A DNA stretch of 64,000 nucleotides, taken from the NCBI GenBank assembly GCA_002316805.1, contig DCEF01000004.1, forward strand, positions 1 through 64,000, given 5' to 3'. Below, in pieces: positions 42,581 through 52,078 of this stretch; the stretch's first letter is position 1, and each line of letters starts with the position of its first letter. This stretch comes from Ruminococcaceae bacterium UBA1036 (GTDB lineage Bacteria > Bacillota > Clostridia > Oscillospirales > Acutalibacteraceae). A program made the position numbers and the translations under genes. The notes beneath the pieces were generated by a model, which saw nothing but the letters and a program-made list of their open reading frames with translations, searched no databases and had not been told where the DNA came from.

Positions 42581-45500
42581 ATGAAAAAAACAGGCAAAGC
42601 CTTATCCCTTGTGCTTTCATTAGCACTTGTGGCGTCCAGCATTCCTATGGCGTTCGCCAGCGCGGCATCAACAGCAGCGACCGAACAGCCAGTAGTGGGC
42701 GCAGCGGTGGAAGACAGTAATAGTAAGGTTATTACTACTGCCGATACGCCGGAAATAGCGCTCGCTGTTAAAAAGGGCACGGCTCCGGCAGGTGTTGCAA
42801 TAACACCGGCACCAACTACTATGGTGTATACGGCGGCTAATGGCGCGCAGTACACAGCGACAGTAGCGCCGAAAGACATTACATGGACTTCCACAAATTC
42901 TTCTGTCGCGAAAATAAGCAAAGATTCAACGGATGTTATACCTGTAGCTGCAGGTGAAACAACGCTTACCTGCACAGTGGCGCCTGAAACGCTGACATAC
43001 GGCAGCACTTCAACAGTCAAGGCGGGCGCTTCTTACAGCGTTAAGGTTAAGGTTTACAACGAGGGCGACGTCGTGCTGACTGACGTTACAACTGCCGATG
43101 GCGTTGTGCCGAAGACAACAACACAGCTTGCGGTAAACGCGGCGCCAACATACACTGCTTATACAGTAACGGTTGGTGCTGATGATGGTACAGCTAAATT
43201 TACTGCGACTGCGGCGGGAGACGCGAGCGGTGTTCCATCAACGGACGCGACCATTGAGTACGCTTCGCAGAACGGCAAAGTTTGCAGCGCTACGCCTACG
43301 GGCGGTACCAGCGTAACGGTTACGCCCCAGTCAGATCCAGACAAGCTTTACATAGGCCAAGACCAGATTAAAGTTGGCTATGTGAAGTCAGGCTCAACTG
43401 ACTTTAAATTTAAAGCAAGTCTGCCGGTTAAGGTCGTAAAGGCTTACGACGTTTCTTACGCAAAAGCCGCGACAACTGTTGGTGGCGACTCAGCGTACGG
43501 CTCTTCCGTTACAACAGTGAAAGACGACGATAAAACCTACGATGTTACCGGCTACGACTTCGTAGATACAAATGGCCCGTCTATAACTAAAACACTGACA
43601 GTAAGCAGCGGCAAAATCGGCAACGTCGATATTAGCGGCGCTGTTACAATCAACGGCGGCACAGTAGGCAACGTCACATCAGGTGACAAGGTAACCATTT
43701 CGGTCGCTGCGGGCGCTACAACCGCTGCCAACGTCGGCTCAGTCGATGGCAAAGCAGGCGTTGCTGTGAGTGACGCCAGCGACAAGGCAGCAGTTACTAC
43801 CGGAAACATCGCTTCTGACGGCGCCGTTGCAATTTCAGGCGCCAACACAAAAGTCGGCGATGTACGTGTGCTCGGCGGCACCTCTGCAATCAACAATACA
43901 CTATCGGTTACCGGCGCGACAACAGGTTCTCTTACAGGAGTGCCGGCATACACTGATCAGACAAGTGATGTCAAATTTGTTTACCCGACAGTGGCTGTTG
44001 AGGCCGCTACAGTAAACGGCAGCATCACAGGCAATACGGTTACTGTTAAAGGCACTGCGGCGAACGGCGAAAATGACGCTGTTCCTGCGACTGTAAACGG
44101 CAACATCAGCATTTATACAAATACGGATACCAGTGGTACAGCAGGCGCGGCCATTATTGGCCGCAGCGATGCTGATACAGCGGTAGACGCAAATGTTACA
44201 GTTACAGGTACTATTGTTGACAAGAACGGCGGTTCTACTATTACACTTCTCCAGAATTATGATGATACAAAGAATCCAAAGATAACGAACAAAGTTACGG
44301 TCGGCGGCATTAATGGCTTCGCGCCGGATAAAGCTTCTGACCCGTACACAACAAATGTTTCTTTTGTAAACTTCACAGGTTCTTTTGCTTCACTGCCGAA
44401 TGTCAACAATGTTTCTGTTGACGCAAACAGCGACGTGAAAGTCGCTGCCCCTGTAACAAGCAGGTCAGGCTCAACTTTAAAGGTTGAAGGCTTAGCTGAG
44501 TTTGCTGGCGCAACATTTGGCACAGTGGCAGGCACAGGCACGATTAAGATGCCAGCTGGCTCACTGACAGCAATGACAACAATCGGCGACTCTGCTACTC
44601 CGATAACATTTGAGTCGACAACCCCTGTTAAAGAGAACACGGTGCTTTTCTCAAGTGTTGTAGGCAAGGAAGACAACGTTAAAGTAAAAGGCGTTACGCT
44701 CGCTTCAAAGGCTAACGGCGAGAGCAACGGCTATGACTACTACGCGAAATCAGTCGTTTGCACAAGCCTTGGAATTACAGGCGACGGAATTACAGCAGGC
44801 AAAACACTTTCTGTTCCTCAGGGAACAGCCGCAAAGCTCACAGCCTCATGCGTACCTGATGGAACCAGCCTTCCGGAAGGCGACACGATTGCTTGGAGAG
44901 TCAATACTGCTGATAACAAGAACATTGCCCTTACCGACAACAAAGACGGCACAGCTTCCGTAAAGGCAACAGGCTACGATAAGCTCGACGCCAACGGCGT
45001 AAATGACGTTACGGTTACGGCTTATGTAGCTACCGCAGACGGCAACGAAGTTTATGATTATAAGGAAGACTCAGTCACAGTTTCAGCCGCGGCTCCTATT
45101 CCGCTCAAGAGCGTAACGGTTTCGCCGGCAACTGCTGAAGTTACAGCTGAAAAACCTGTAACTCTTACTCTTGCTGCTGACCCGGCAAACGCTTATATCC
45201 CTGACGACGCGAAGATTATATGGACTTCAGACAGCGACAACTTCAAGGTTGTTCCGTCTGCTGATGGTAAGACCGCGACGGTTTCCATTGCAAAAGCTCC
45301 TGAAAAGGACGAAACAGCCAAAATTACCGTTACAGTCGCAGGCAAAACCGCAACTGCAACAGTTACGGCAAAAGCAGATCTTACAGGCGTAACGGTTTCC
45401 CCTGCAACAGCTGAAGTTAAGGCTGATGCTCCGGCAACGCTTACGGTTGCGCCTAACCCGGCAAACGCTCAGCTCCCTGCTGATGCAAAGATTACATGGG

Positions 45501-46138
45501 CTTCAGACAACGACAACTTCACAGTTACACCGTCTGCCGACGGCAAGACTGCAACGGTTTCCGTTGCAAAAGCTCCTGAAAAAGACATAACAGCTGATGT
45601 AACAGTTAAGGTTAACGACTTCACCGCAACTGCAAAGGTTACGGCAAAAGCTGCTACAACTCCTGTGGTTAAACCAGGCAACTTCACGATTGACTCTATG
45701 CCTAAGACAATGAAGCTTGGCCAGGTTTACACAGTAAAGATTAATTCTAAAGACGGCAGCAAACCGAGCTACGCATTTGCGAACGGCTTTGCCGTAATTA
45801 CGAAAAACGTAACAAAGGGCAATGACACATTCCTCACATTCACAGCTCAGTCAACGGGTGACCACGGCGTTTATATCGGCGACAAAAAAGTTGCTATTAT
45901 CAACGTTGCAGGTTCTATCTGCGACACTCGCACAGTTACGGTAAAGCAGGGCAAGGTTTACCAGTTCAAGGTAACTTCCAAGTCAACACCTGTTTTCACG
46001 GTTGCTACAGTTGGCACTCTGAAACCTGTGAGGGTTAGCGGACATGATTACTTCTACAAAGTGACTGCTACTTCTAACAAGGGCGACCACGGAGTATATG
46101 TCAACGGTGCTAAGATTGCACATTGCATCTTTGCATGA
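42581..46138 (+). CDS. Large secreted Ig-like surface protein
   Basis: A 1185-residue exported protein. The signal peptide (MKKTGKALSLVLSLALVASSIPMAFA) is followed by an Ala/Thr/Val/Gly-rich body with few aromatics and almost no cysteines. Near residues 60-155 and twice at about 845-1020 there are bacterial Ig-like domains. The last two are tandem near-copies (VTVSPATAEV ... ADPANAYIPDDAKIIWTSD / VTVSPATAEV ... PNPANAQLPADAKITWASD), also repeated at DNA level (45111-45369 and 45387-45640). The C-terminal ~150 residues contain two copies of a module ending GDHGVYIGDKKVAI / GDHGVYVNGAKIAH. No LPXTG or SLH motif is visible. The strong promoter and long leader suit an S-layer-like or abundant matrix protein (inference). 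Confidence 0.78.
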   Translation: MKKTGKALSLVLSLALVASSIPMAFASAASTAATEQPVVGAAVEDSNSKVITTADTPEIALAVKKGTAPAGVAITPAPTTMVYTAANGAQYTATVAPKDITWTSTNSSVAKISKDSTDVIPVAAGETTLTCTVAPETLTYGSTSTVKAGASYSVKVKVYNEGDVVLTDVTTADGVVPKTTTQLAVNAAPTYTAYTVTVGADDGTAKFTATAAGDASGVPSTDATIEYASQNGKVCSATPTGGTSVTVTPQSDPDKLYIGQDQIKVGYVKSGSTDFKFKASLPVKVVKAYDVSYAKAATTVGGDSAYGSSVTTVKDDDKTYDVTGYDFVDTNGPSITKTLTVSSGKIGNVDISGAVTINGGTVGNVTSGDKVTISVAAGATTAANVGSVDGKAGVAVSDASDKAAVTTGNIASDGAVAISGANTKVGDVRVLGGTSAINNTLSVTGATTGSLTGVPAYTDQTSDVKFVYPTVAVEAATVNGSITGNTVTVKGTAANGENDAVPATVNGNISIYTNTDTSGTAGAAIIGRSDADTAVDANVTVTGTIVDKNGGSTITLLQNYDDTKNPKITNKVTVGGINGFAPDKASDPYTTNVSFVNFTGSFASLPNVNNVSVDANSDVKVAAPVTSRSGSTLKVEGLAEFAGATFGTVAGTGTIKMPAGSLTAMTTIGDSATPITFESTTPVKENTVLFSSVVGKEDNVKVKGVTLASKANGESNGYDYYAKSVVCTSLGITGDGITAGKTLSVPQGTAAKLTASCVPDGTSLPEGDTIAWRVNTADNKNIALTDNKDGTASVKATGYDKLDANGVNDVTVTAYVATADGNEVYDYKEDSVTVSAAAPIPLKSVTVSPATAEVTAEKPVTLTLAADPANAYIPDDAKIIWTSDSDNFKVVPSADGKTATVSIAKAPEKDETAKITVTVAGKTATATVTAKADLTGVTVSPATAEVKADAPATLTVAPNPANAQLPADAKITWASDNDNFTVTPSADGKTATVSVAKAPEKDITADVTVKVNDFTATAKVTAKAATTPVVKPGNFTIDSMPKTMKLGQVYTVKINSKDGSKPSYAFANGFAVITKNVTKGNDTFLTFTAQSTGDHGVYIGDKKVAIINVAGSICDTRTVTVKQGKVYQFKVTSKSTPVFTVATVGTLKPVRVSGHDYFYKVTATSNKGDHGVYVNGAKIAHCIFA

Positions 46139-46205
46139 GTTACGGCAAATTTAAAGAAAATATTTAAAATGAGTTCAGATAGAATAGTTTAGTTGTGTTT
46201 GCGTG

Positions 46206-46294
46206 GCGGCGGCTGGTGCCTTGGGTACCAGCCGCCGCATAATATAATGGCCACTTTAACAGGGCAGCGGGAAAACCGCCGCCCTGTTTTTTTG
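46206..46294 (+). terminator. Double terminator after the surface protein gene
   Basis: A 12-bp GC-rich hairpin (GCGGCGGCTGGT 46206-46217 with ACCAGCCGCCGC 46227-46238) is followed by a second hairpin (CAGGGC-A-GCGG with CCGC-C-GCCCTG) and seven Ts ending near 46293. Two hairpins in a row fit a very active upstream gene. Confidence 0.85.
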
Positions 46295-46297
46295 CCC

Positions 46298-47293
46298 TTA
46301 TGCTTTTGCCTGCGTAAGCACAGTGTTTGGGTAGTACCATGCGAGTATTTCTTTGTAGCCCGCGCCCTGCCGCGCCATCTCTTCGGCGCCGGTCTGGCTC
46401 ATGCCCACGCCGTGCCCGTAGCCTTTCACAGTGAAGTCAAAGCCGCTGCCCGTGTGCGTTACCGTGAAGTCCGCCGAGCGCAGCCCGAACGCCTGCCGCA
46501 CGTTGCCGCCGGTGAGCACCTGCCCGCCGACCGTGACGGCTTTCACGCTCCCCGCGGGCGAGCGCACAATGGCGCCCACCCAGTTTTCAGCCGGCCCGCC
46601 GAGGTCGGCTTTCGGCGCGATTTTCAGTATGCGCCCGCGGAAGTCGCTTTCCGGAAACGAGGCCGAGGTCTGGTAGCCGCCCACGTAAATGTCCCACGGG
46701 CTCGCAACAGAGACAAGGTAAGCGCATGGCGAGCCCCATACGTCCGCTGCGTTCTCTGTCTGCCCCGAGGAGATGGCGAAGTATGTTGCGTCGATAAGTT
46801 TGCCGCCGCACGTCATCGCCTGCCCTGAGACGGCGTCTGCGGCATTTGATATGGCACTGTAATATTTTCCGTAACTGCTGCCCCAGCGCTTTTTCATCTC
46901 TTCCTGCGGCACGTAGATGTTCCAGTCGGCGGTAGAGACGGTGAAGTCCGGGCTGCTGGCGTGGCTGGCGTTCCGCTGCCGCAGGCGGCTGTAGTATGTG
47001 TAAGCCGCCACGGCCTGCGCCTTAAGCGCTTCCTGAGGCGCTTCGGGCGACATCTCGGCGGCCACGGCGCCGCGCACGAAGTCCCCGTCGCCTGCCGTTA
47101 TGGTTTTGCCGGTGGAAGTGTCTTTCATGCGGAAATACACGCCCGCAGGCGGCGGCGCGCTTTTTGGGGTTGCCTTTTTTGAGGGCGCCGGTGGCGGTGC
47201 TTTGCCGCCGCTGCCGAACGCCGCCATGGGGATAATCAGCATTGCGAGGAAAAGAAAAACAGCCAGCAGGAACGTGCCCCTTTTTGAGTCCAT
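46298..47293 (-). CDS. SpoIID/LytB-domain protein
   Basis: A 331-residue membrane-anchored or secreted protein. A hydrophobic N-terminal segment (residues 8-27) and a Pro/Lys-rich linker precede the SpoIID domain: AAEMSPEAPQEALKAQAVAAYTY with the catalytic Glu region, TYFAISSGQTENAADVWG, and GYGHGVGMSQTGAEEMA. SpoIID proteins are lytic transglycosylases acting on denuded glycan; some homologues modify vegetative wall. ATG 47293 after AAAGGTG is preferred. It converges on the surface protein gene. Confidence 0.87.
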   Translation of the reverse strand: MDSKRGTFLLAVFLFLAMLIIPMAAFGSGGKAPPPAPSKKATPKSAPPPAGVYFRMKDTSTGKTITAGDGDFVRGAVAAEMSPEAPQEALKAQAVAAYTYYSRLRQRNASHASSPDFTVSTADWNIYVPQEEMKKRWGSSYGKYYSAISNAADAVSGQAMTCGGKLIDATYFAISSGQTENAADVWGSPCAYLVSVASPWDIYVGGYQTSASFPESDFRGRILKIAPKADLGGPAENWVGAIVRSPAGSVKAVTVGGQVLTGGNVRQAFGLRSADFTVTHTGSGFDFTVKGYGHGVGMSQTGAEEMARQGAGYKEILAWYYPNTVLTQAKA

Positions 47294-47432
47294 TATTTTT
47301 TTACACCTTTCTTTCAGCATACATAAATTAAATTTACAAATTCATAATTTGTTAATAATATTTTTAGAGAAGCAAAATAGTCTCTAATTATGAAATATTT
47401 ATGAACCATTCTGCAAAAATATGCGGCACCTG

Positions 47433-47461
47433 TTGACTTCAATCCTTTTGTGAGCTAAAAT
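47433..47461 (+). promoter_or_regulatory. Promoter of the citrate synthase gene
   Basis: TTGACT (47433-47438), a 17-bp spacer and TAAAAT (47456-47461), about 100 bases before the start codon. Confidence 0.65.
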
Positions 47462-47565
47462 ATAAATGTTAATATTAATAAAAAAAAACGTGCAGCATTA
47501 GCCAAAGGGAGTTAATTGGCTTTATTTTTTTTATTTTTAAATAAATGAAAAGGAGAGGAATTAAG

Positions 47566-48942
47566 ATGAATCTGCAGGCCGAGAATTTTTCCATCGACAG
47601 CAACAGCCCACAGCTTAAAGAACTTTGTGATGAGTACCGCAGGAATAACCAGATAGAGCCTGAAAAGTATAATCTGTATAATGTGAAGCGCGGCCTGAGG
47701 AACCCGGACGACACGGGTGTTATGGCCGGCCTCACAATAATATGCAATGTGCACGGATACGTTGTGGCCGACGGCGTGCGCGTGCCAGACAAGGGCAGGC
47801 TTACATACCGCGGCGTAGATATAAACGACATAGTCAATGCCTGCGTTAAAGAGAACCGCTTTGGCTATGAAGAAGTGGCATTCCTGCTGCTTTTCGGCAA
47901 ACTGCCGACTAAACCGCAGCTTCAGGAGTTTCAGGGGATACTGAGCCGCTGCCGCGATCTGCCCGAATATTTCGCTGAAGACATGATAATTAAGGCGCCG
48001 TCAAAAAATGTCATGAATAAGCTTGCACGTTCCGTCCTGGCGTTGTATTCTTATGATGAGAACCCTGAAGAACAAACATTAGAGAACAATATGCGCCAGT
48101 CGATACAGCTCATCGCGCGCCTGCCAACCATCATGACTTATGCGTACCAGGTAAAACGCCGCCACTTCGACAAGCAGAGTATGTATTTTCACCCTGTTGA
48201 CACCAGGCAGTCGACAGCCGAGTCGATACTTAACGCTATTCGTCCGGACCGCTCGTTTACCGACGAGGAGGCAAAACTGCTCGACATATGCATGATGCTC
48301 CACGCTGAGCACGGCGGCGGCAACAACTCCACTTTCGCAACGCGCGTGCTCACTTCGACGGGAACAGATATCTACTCGGCAATAGCTGCGGGCATAGGCT
48401 CGCTCAAAGGGCCGCGCCACGGCGGGGCAAATCACCGCGTCATGATGATGATGAGTGAGATAATGCAGAATGTGAAGGACTGGGAAGACGATGACGAGGT
48501 TTCTGCATATCTTGCAAAGATACTCCGCGGCGAGGCGGGCGACCACTCCGGCCTGATTTACGGCATTGGCCACGCGGTTTATACGCTTTCCGACCCGCGC
48601 GCCGTCTTGTTGCACAAGTACGCGCGTGAGCTTGCCGAAAAGAAGGGCATGCTTAAAAAGTTTGGGCTCTTTGAGCGTGTGGAAAAGCTCGCGCCGAAGA
48701 TGTTCGCCAAAGTTACGGGCAAAAACAAGGTAATGTGCGCTAATGTGGATTTCTACTCGGGACTTGTATATGAGATGCTCGGGATACCGAGTGAACTTTA
48801 CACGCCTATGTTCGCCGTTTCCCGCATTGCGGGGTGGTGTGCGCACCGCATGGAGGAAATGATGACCTGCAGGCGTATCATGCGGCCTGCTTACCGCTCT
48901 CTTTCTCAGAGCAGGCCTTATGTGCCTATCGATGAAAGGTAG
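47566..48942 (+). CDS. Citrate synthase (Si type)
   Basis: A 458-residue enzyme condensing acetyl-CoA and oxaloacetate. Catalytic His residues lie in LHAEHGGGNNSTFATRV and GPRHGGANHRVM, the Asp in the NVDFYSGLVYEML region. The N-terminal ~80 residues with VHGYVVADG and YRGVDINDIV are typical of the clostridial branch. No aconitase or isocitrate dehydrogenase genes are next to it. It probably serves glutamate synthesis in an incomplete cycle. ATG 47566 follows AGGAGAGG. Confidence 0.93.
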   Translation: MNLQAENFSIDSNSPQLKELCDEYRRNNQIEPEKYNLYNVKRGLRNPDDTGVMAGLTIICNVHGYVVADGVRVPDKGRLTYRGVDINDIVNACVKENRFGYEEVAFLLLFGKLPTKPQLQEFQGILSRCRDLPEYFAEDMIIKAPSKNVMNKLARSVLALYSYDENPEEQTLENNMRQSIQLIARLPTIMTYAYQVKRRHFDKQSMYFHPVDTRQSTAESILNAIRPDRSFTDEEAKLLDICMMLHAEHGGGNNSTFATRVLTSTGTDIYSAIAAGIGSLKGPRHGGANHRVMMMMSEIMQNVKDWEDDDEVSAYLAKILRGEAGDHSGLIYGIGHAVYTLSDPRAVLLHKYARELAEKKGMLKKFGLFERVEKLAPKMFAKVTGKNKVMCANVDFYSGLVYEMLGIPSELYTPMFAVSRIAGWCAHRMEEMMTCRRIMRPAYRSLSQSRPYVPIDER

Positions 48943-48965
48943 GCAGCATTTCTGGAGGAATGTCT

Positions 48966-50018
48966 ATGAAACGTGCATGGGCAGCCATGCTTGTTACGCT
49001 GGCTGTTGTGCTGCCGCTAAAAATCTATGCGGCTTTTAATTTCACCGGGCCGTCGGTTAATTACTATACCGACGGCGGGAAAATGGCTGCTCTGGCCACC
49101 GTGCTGGCCGTAGTGGGCGCTGTTGCCGCCATGGCTTTGGCGTACCGCTCGGCCGGCCGCAGGCAGGCACACTCTGTGCGAAGCCCGCTTTCAGCGGTGT
49201 TTGCGGTGCTTTCTGGCCTTTTCATCGCGGGGCAGTCGCTCGTAAACTTTGTGGGCGAGCAGAGCACTACGGCGGCAAATATCCTTTTTGTGGTTTTCAG
49301 CTTTTTAGCCGCCATACCGTTTTTTGCCGTGGCTTACGATTTCGGCTCAGGGGAAACAACTTTGCGCAGCCATCCGCTCCTTTCCCTTCTGCCGTCGATT
49401 TGGGGCTGCTTCTGCCTTATCTTCCTGTTTATCGACTATGCCGCGGAGGTCGACAGGATTGAGAATGTCTACCATACTTTTACTGTTTTATTTTTGCTTT
49501 TATTCCTTTTTGCCCAGGCAAAGCTACTTTCGGGCATGGACATGAAAAACGGGAAGTGGGTTTTTGCATTTGGGTTTGCAGCGGTAATCTTTGCTGTGAC
49601 GGACTCTGCCACAAACATTGTGCTGCTTGTTTCAGGCCACAGAACTCTCGGCAGTTTCCCTCAGAGCCTTTACGTTACGAACCTGGTGCTTGCGGTGTAT
49701 ATAGCTGCCTATATGGCTGCGGCAGAGCGCTGCAGGAAGAGTGCCACGCACCCTGCGACTAACATGATTGCAGGCAGCGAAGCGCCGGGCGCCGTGAAGC
49801 GGCCGCCTGCCACCAGCGCTGTAAGCGTGCATGATGAAGCAGAGGATCCTGTGCCGGCTGAGGATGCGCTTTCATCGGAAGATGAAAACACAGCACCGGC
49901 AGAAAAGGATGTGCCGCTTGAATGCCTTGATTTTCTTCTCCATACATATCCAAGCGCTGCAAAATTCATAGAAAATGGCAAAAATTCTGTTCAGGATGCG
50001 TCAAACATAAAAAGTTAG
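48966..50018 (+). CDS. Hypothetical polytopic membrane protein
   Basis: A 350-residue protein with about seven hydrophobic segments in residues 5-255 (VTLAVVLPLKIYAAFNF, LATVLAVVGAVAAMALAY, ILFVVFSFLAAIPFFAVAY and others) and an acidic, Ser/Ala/Pro-rich cytosolic tail of about 90 residues. I do not recognise the family. It starts 23 bp after citrate synthase, probably in the same transcript. The second ATG (48966) is better spaced from GGAGGA than the first. Confidence 0.75.
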   Translation: MKRAWAAMLVTLAVVLPLKIYAAFNFTGPSVNYYTDGGKMAALATVLAVVGAVAAMALAYRSAGRRQAHSVRSPLSAVFAVLSGLFIAGQSLVNFVGEQSTTAANILFVVFSFLAAIPFFAVAYDFGSGETTLRSHPLLSLLPSIWGCFCLIFLFIDYAAEVDRIENVYHTFTVLFLLLFLFAQAKLLSGMDMKNGKWVFAFGFAAVIFAVTDSATNIVLLVSGHRTLGSFPQSLYVTNLVLAVYIAAYMAAAERCRKSATHPATNMIAGSEAPGAVKRPPATSAVSVHDEAEDPVPAEDALSSEDENTAPAEKDVPLECLDFLLHTYPSAAKFIENGKNSVQDASNIKS

Positions 50019-50039
50019 TTAAAAATATATCAAAACACC

Positions 50040-50068
50040 TTGTAAAAACTCCATGGATGCTATAAAAT
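50040..50068 (+). promoter_or_regulatory. Promoter of gap
   Basis: TTGTAA (50040-50045), a 17-bp spacer and TAAAAT (50063-50068), about 50 bases before the start codon. Confidence 0.65.
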
Positions 50069-50116
50069 AATAAGGTATGAAATCACCGTACAATTAATAA
50101 CAGGAGGTAACTTCTC

Positions 50117-51136
50117 ATGTCTATTAAAATTGGCATTAACGGTTTTGGCCGCATTGGCCGTCTCGTTTTCCGTGCGGCTGTAAAGCAGCCGGAAACATTC
50201 GAGATCGTTGGTATCAACGATCCGTTCATTGACCTTGACTACATGGTTTACATGGTTAAGTACGACACAATGCACGGCCGCTTTGATGGTGACATCAAAG
50301 CTGAGGACGGCAAGCTCGTTGTAAACGGCCATAAGATCAATGTCTTTGCAGAAAAGGATCCTGTAAACATTCCGTGGGGAAAAGTGCAGGCTGAGTTCGT
50401 AGTTGAATCTACAGGTGTTTTTGCAACGACTGAAAAGGCTTCCGCCCACCTGAAAGCAGGCGCAAAGAAAGTCGTTATTTCTGCTCCGGCAAAGGACAAG
50501 GATACACCGACATTTGTATGCGGCGTTAACCTCGACACTTACAGGAAGGACATGAAAGTCGTTTCTAATGCTTCCTGCACAACTAACTGCCTTGCTCCGC
50601 TGACAAAAGTTATCAACGACAAGTTTGGCATTGTTGAAGGCCTTATGACAACAGTCCACTCCACAACTGCTACCCAGAAAACGGTTGATGGCCCGACTAA
50701 GAAGGACTGGAGAGGCGGCCGTGCTGCTTCTGGCAACATTATCCCGTCATCTACAGGTGCTGCCAAGGCTTGCGCGCTCGTTATACCGACAGTTAAAGGC
50801 AAACTCACAGGTATGTCAATGCGTGTGCCGACACTGGATGGCTCCGTTGTTGACTTGACTGTGCGCCTTGAGAAATCCACAACCTATGATGATATCTGCA
50901 AGGCTGTCAAAGAGGCTTCCGAAGGCTCGATGAAGGGTGTTCTGGAGTATGTCGATGACCCAATCGTTTCTTCCGATGTCCTTGGCGACCCGCACACATC
51001 CATCTTTGATGCAAAGGCCGGCATTATGCTGAATGACCACTTTGTGAAGCTCATTGCTTGGTATGACAATGAGTGGGGCTACAGCAACAAGGTCCTTGAA
51101 CTGATTAAGCACATGTATAAAGTTGACCATGCCTGA
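50117..51136 (+). CDS. gap: Glyceraldehyde-3-phosphate dehydrogenase
   Basis: A 339-residue glycolytic dehydrogenase. GINGFGRIGRLVFRAA binds NAD, ASCTTNCLAPL holds the catalytic Cys, and HSTTATQKTVDGPTKKDWRGGRAA and WYDNEWGYSNKV are conserved. It is separate from pgk-tpiA-gpmI, unlike many Firmicutes where all are adjacent, so it can be tuned independently. An AGGAGG ribosome binding site precedes the ATG. Confidence 0.97.
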   Translation: MSIKIGINGFGRIGRLVFRAAVKQPETFEIVGINDPFIDLDYMVYMVKYDTMHGRFDGDIKAEDGKLVVNGHKINVFAEKDPVNIPWGKVQAEFVVESTGVFATTEKASAHLKAGAKKVVISAPAKDKDTPTFVCGVNLDTYRKDMKVVSNASCTTNCLAPLTKVINDKFGIVEGLMTTVHSTTATQKTVDGPTKKDWRGGRAASGNIIPSSTGAAKACALVIPTVKGKLTGMSMRVPTLDGSVVDLTVRLEKSTTYDDICKAVKEASEGSMKGVLEYVDDPIVSSDVLGDPHTSIFDAKAGIMLNDHFVKLIAWYDNEWGYSNKVLELIKHMYKVDHA

Positions 51137-51198
51137 GCTTTCGGCAGCAGTGTTATGCTGAAAGAACTTGAATAACTGGTTAACAATGGTTTAGAATG

Positions 51199-51243
51199 TT
51201 AGCACCCTTTACTAAAGTTGTTTTTTAGTAAAGGGTGCTTTAG
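51199..51243 (+). terminator. Terminator of gap
   Basis: AGCACCCTTTACTAAA pairs exactly with TTTAGTAAAGGGTGCT, followed by TTAGTTTTTG. Confidence 0.9.
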
Positions 51244-51313
51244 TTTTTGCCGGCCATTTAAATAAGGCTGAACCAACATATCTTAAACCCAAAGCTTCTT
51301 CACGCCGCCATTT

Positions 51314-51454
51314 TCAAGCGTGCCCATGGCAGAAAAGGCACTGTAACATGATGCAGTAAGGGCCACCGTACTGAGAAATTATAATCTGGGCAAGTTTTGG
51401 GTCGGTTGTCTTTATTTTGACAGGGTACTGCAGCCGCTTTACATAATTCCACAT
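51314..51454 (-). pseudogene. cotJC: Truncated cotJC (manganese catalase-like spore coat protein)
   Basis: An ATG at 51454 with AAAGGAG upstream opens a frame whose first ~33 residues match CotJC: M-W-N-Y-V-K-R-L-Q-Y-P-V-K-I-K, then LAQIIISQYGGP. Instead of continuing into the di-manganese catalase domain (about 190 residues in the family), the frame runs into unrelated residues and stops after 46 codons. The rest of the gene is absent. It follows cotJB by 16 bp in the normal operon order, so this is a broken third gene. Confidence 0.75.
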
Positions 51455-51470
51455 TTAAACAGGTCTCCTT

Positions 51471-51713
51471 TCATGTGTCCCATGGCCATGGGTCTGATAT
51501 CCATGCCCAGCGGCTGGTTGCGTTTTGGTACTCATTTAGCGGGCCGTAAGCGTCTTCATATTTTTTCATAAGGTCCTGCGCTTCTTTGCGGTATTTTTCC
51601 ATCTGGGCTGCTGCGTCGCAGTCGCCGGGGTGTGAATCGAGGTAAAGATGCATATCTAACATAGCAAATCGCAGCGCATTTATTCTGCGCATCATTTTTT
51701 CTTTTTCGGTCAT
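51471..51713 (-). CDS. cotJB: Spore coat protein CotJB
   Basis: An 80-residue protein. LRFAMLDMHLYLDSHPGD and the C-terminal Trp-rich end (RWAWISDPWPWDT) are CotJB hallmarks. In Bacillus and Clostridia it is made in the mother cell and joins the coat with CotJA and CotJC. The start overlaps the cotJA stop by four bases. Confidence 0.92.
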   Translation of the reverse strand: MTEKEKMMRRINALRFAMLDMHLYLDSHPGDCDAAAQMEKYRKEAQDLMKKYEDAYGPLNEYQNATSRWAWISDPWPWDT

Positions 51714-51919
51714 CTGAAAGCGCCTCCTCCGAGGAATGGCTTATTAAGGTCTGGGAAAAGCGTGCCGTAATTAAGCCCTTGCTCTGGTGAATACAGCTGG
51801 CCAAGCTGCTGAAATGGAATATAAGCCATCGCTACCGGCGTCCTTGCAGGGAAAGGTGTGGGGTTAGGAGTGCAGTCTTTCCCGCCAGGCCCAGCGGGTA
51901 CAGATGTGCTGATGCTCAT
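51710..51919 (-). CDS. cotJA: Spore coat protein CotJA
   Basis: A 69-residue Pro-rich protein. VAMAYIPFQQLGQLYSPEQGLNYGTLFPDLNKPF is the CotJA core. It is first in the operon. Upstream, the minus strand has GCATATTATAATGG, which could be a mother-cell sigma -10, but I cannot assign the promoter firmly. The gene is evidence that the organism forms spores. Confidence 0.92.
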   Translation of the reverse strand: MSISTSVPAGPGGKDCTPNPTPFPARTPVAMAYIPFQQLGQLYSPEQGLNYGTLFPDLNKPFLGGGAFR

Positions 51920-52078
51920 GATGTTTCTCCTTTCATCTTAAAAAGCAATAAAAAACTTTGATTCGCCATTATAATATGCGGCTAAAATTTTCATTGTGAT
52001 ATGGCTGATGATGGCAGGATAAGTAAATCATGACATGTTAAAAAGGCCTGCGGAGTGGTAAAATAAAACATGGGAAAA

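Noticed and set aside
46298..47293. Assignment as the sporulation protein SpoIID
   Set aside because: The domain is right, but the neighbours (spoIIQ, murA, spoIIID) are missing; SpoIID/LytB-domain protein is as far as the sequence supports.
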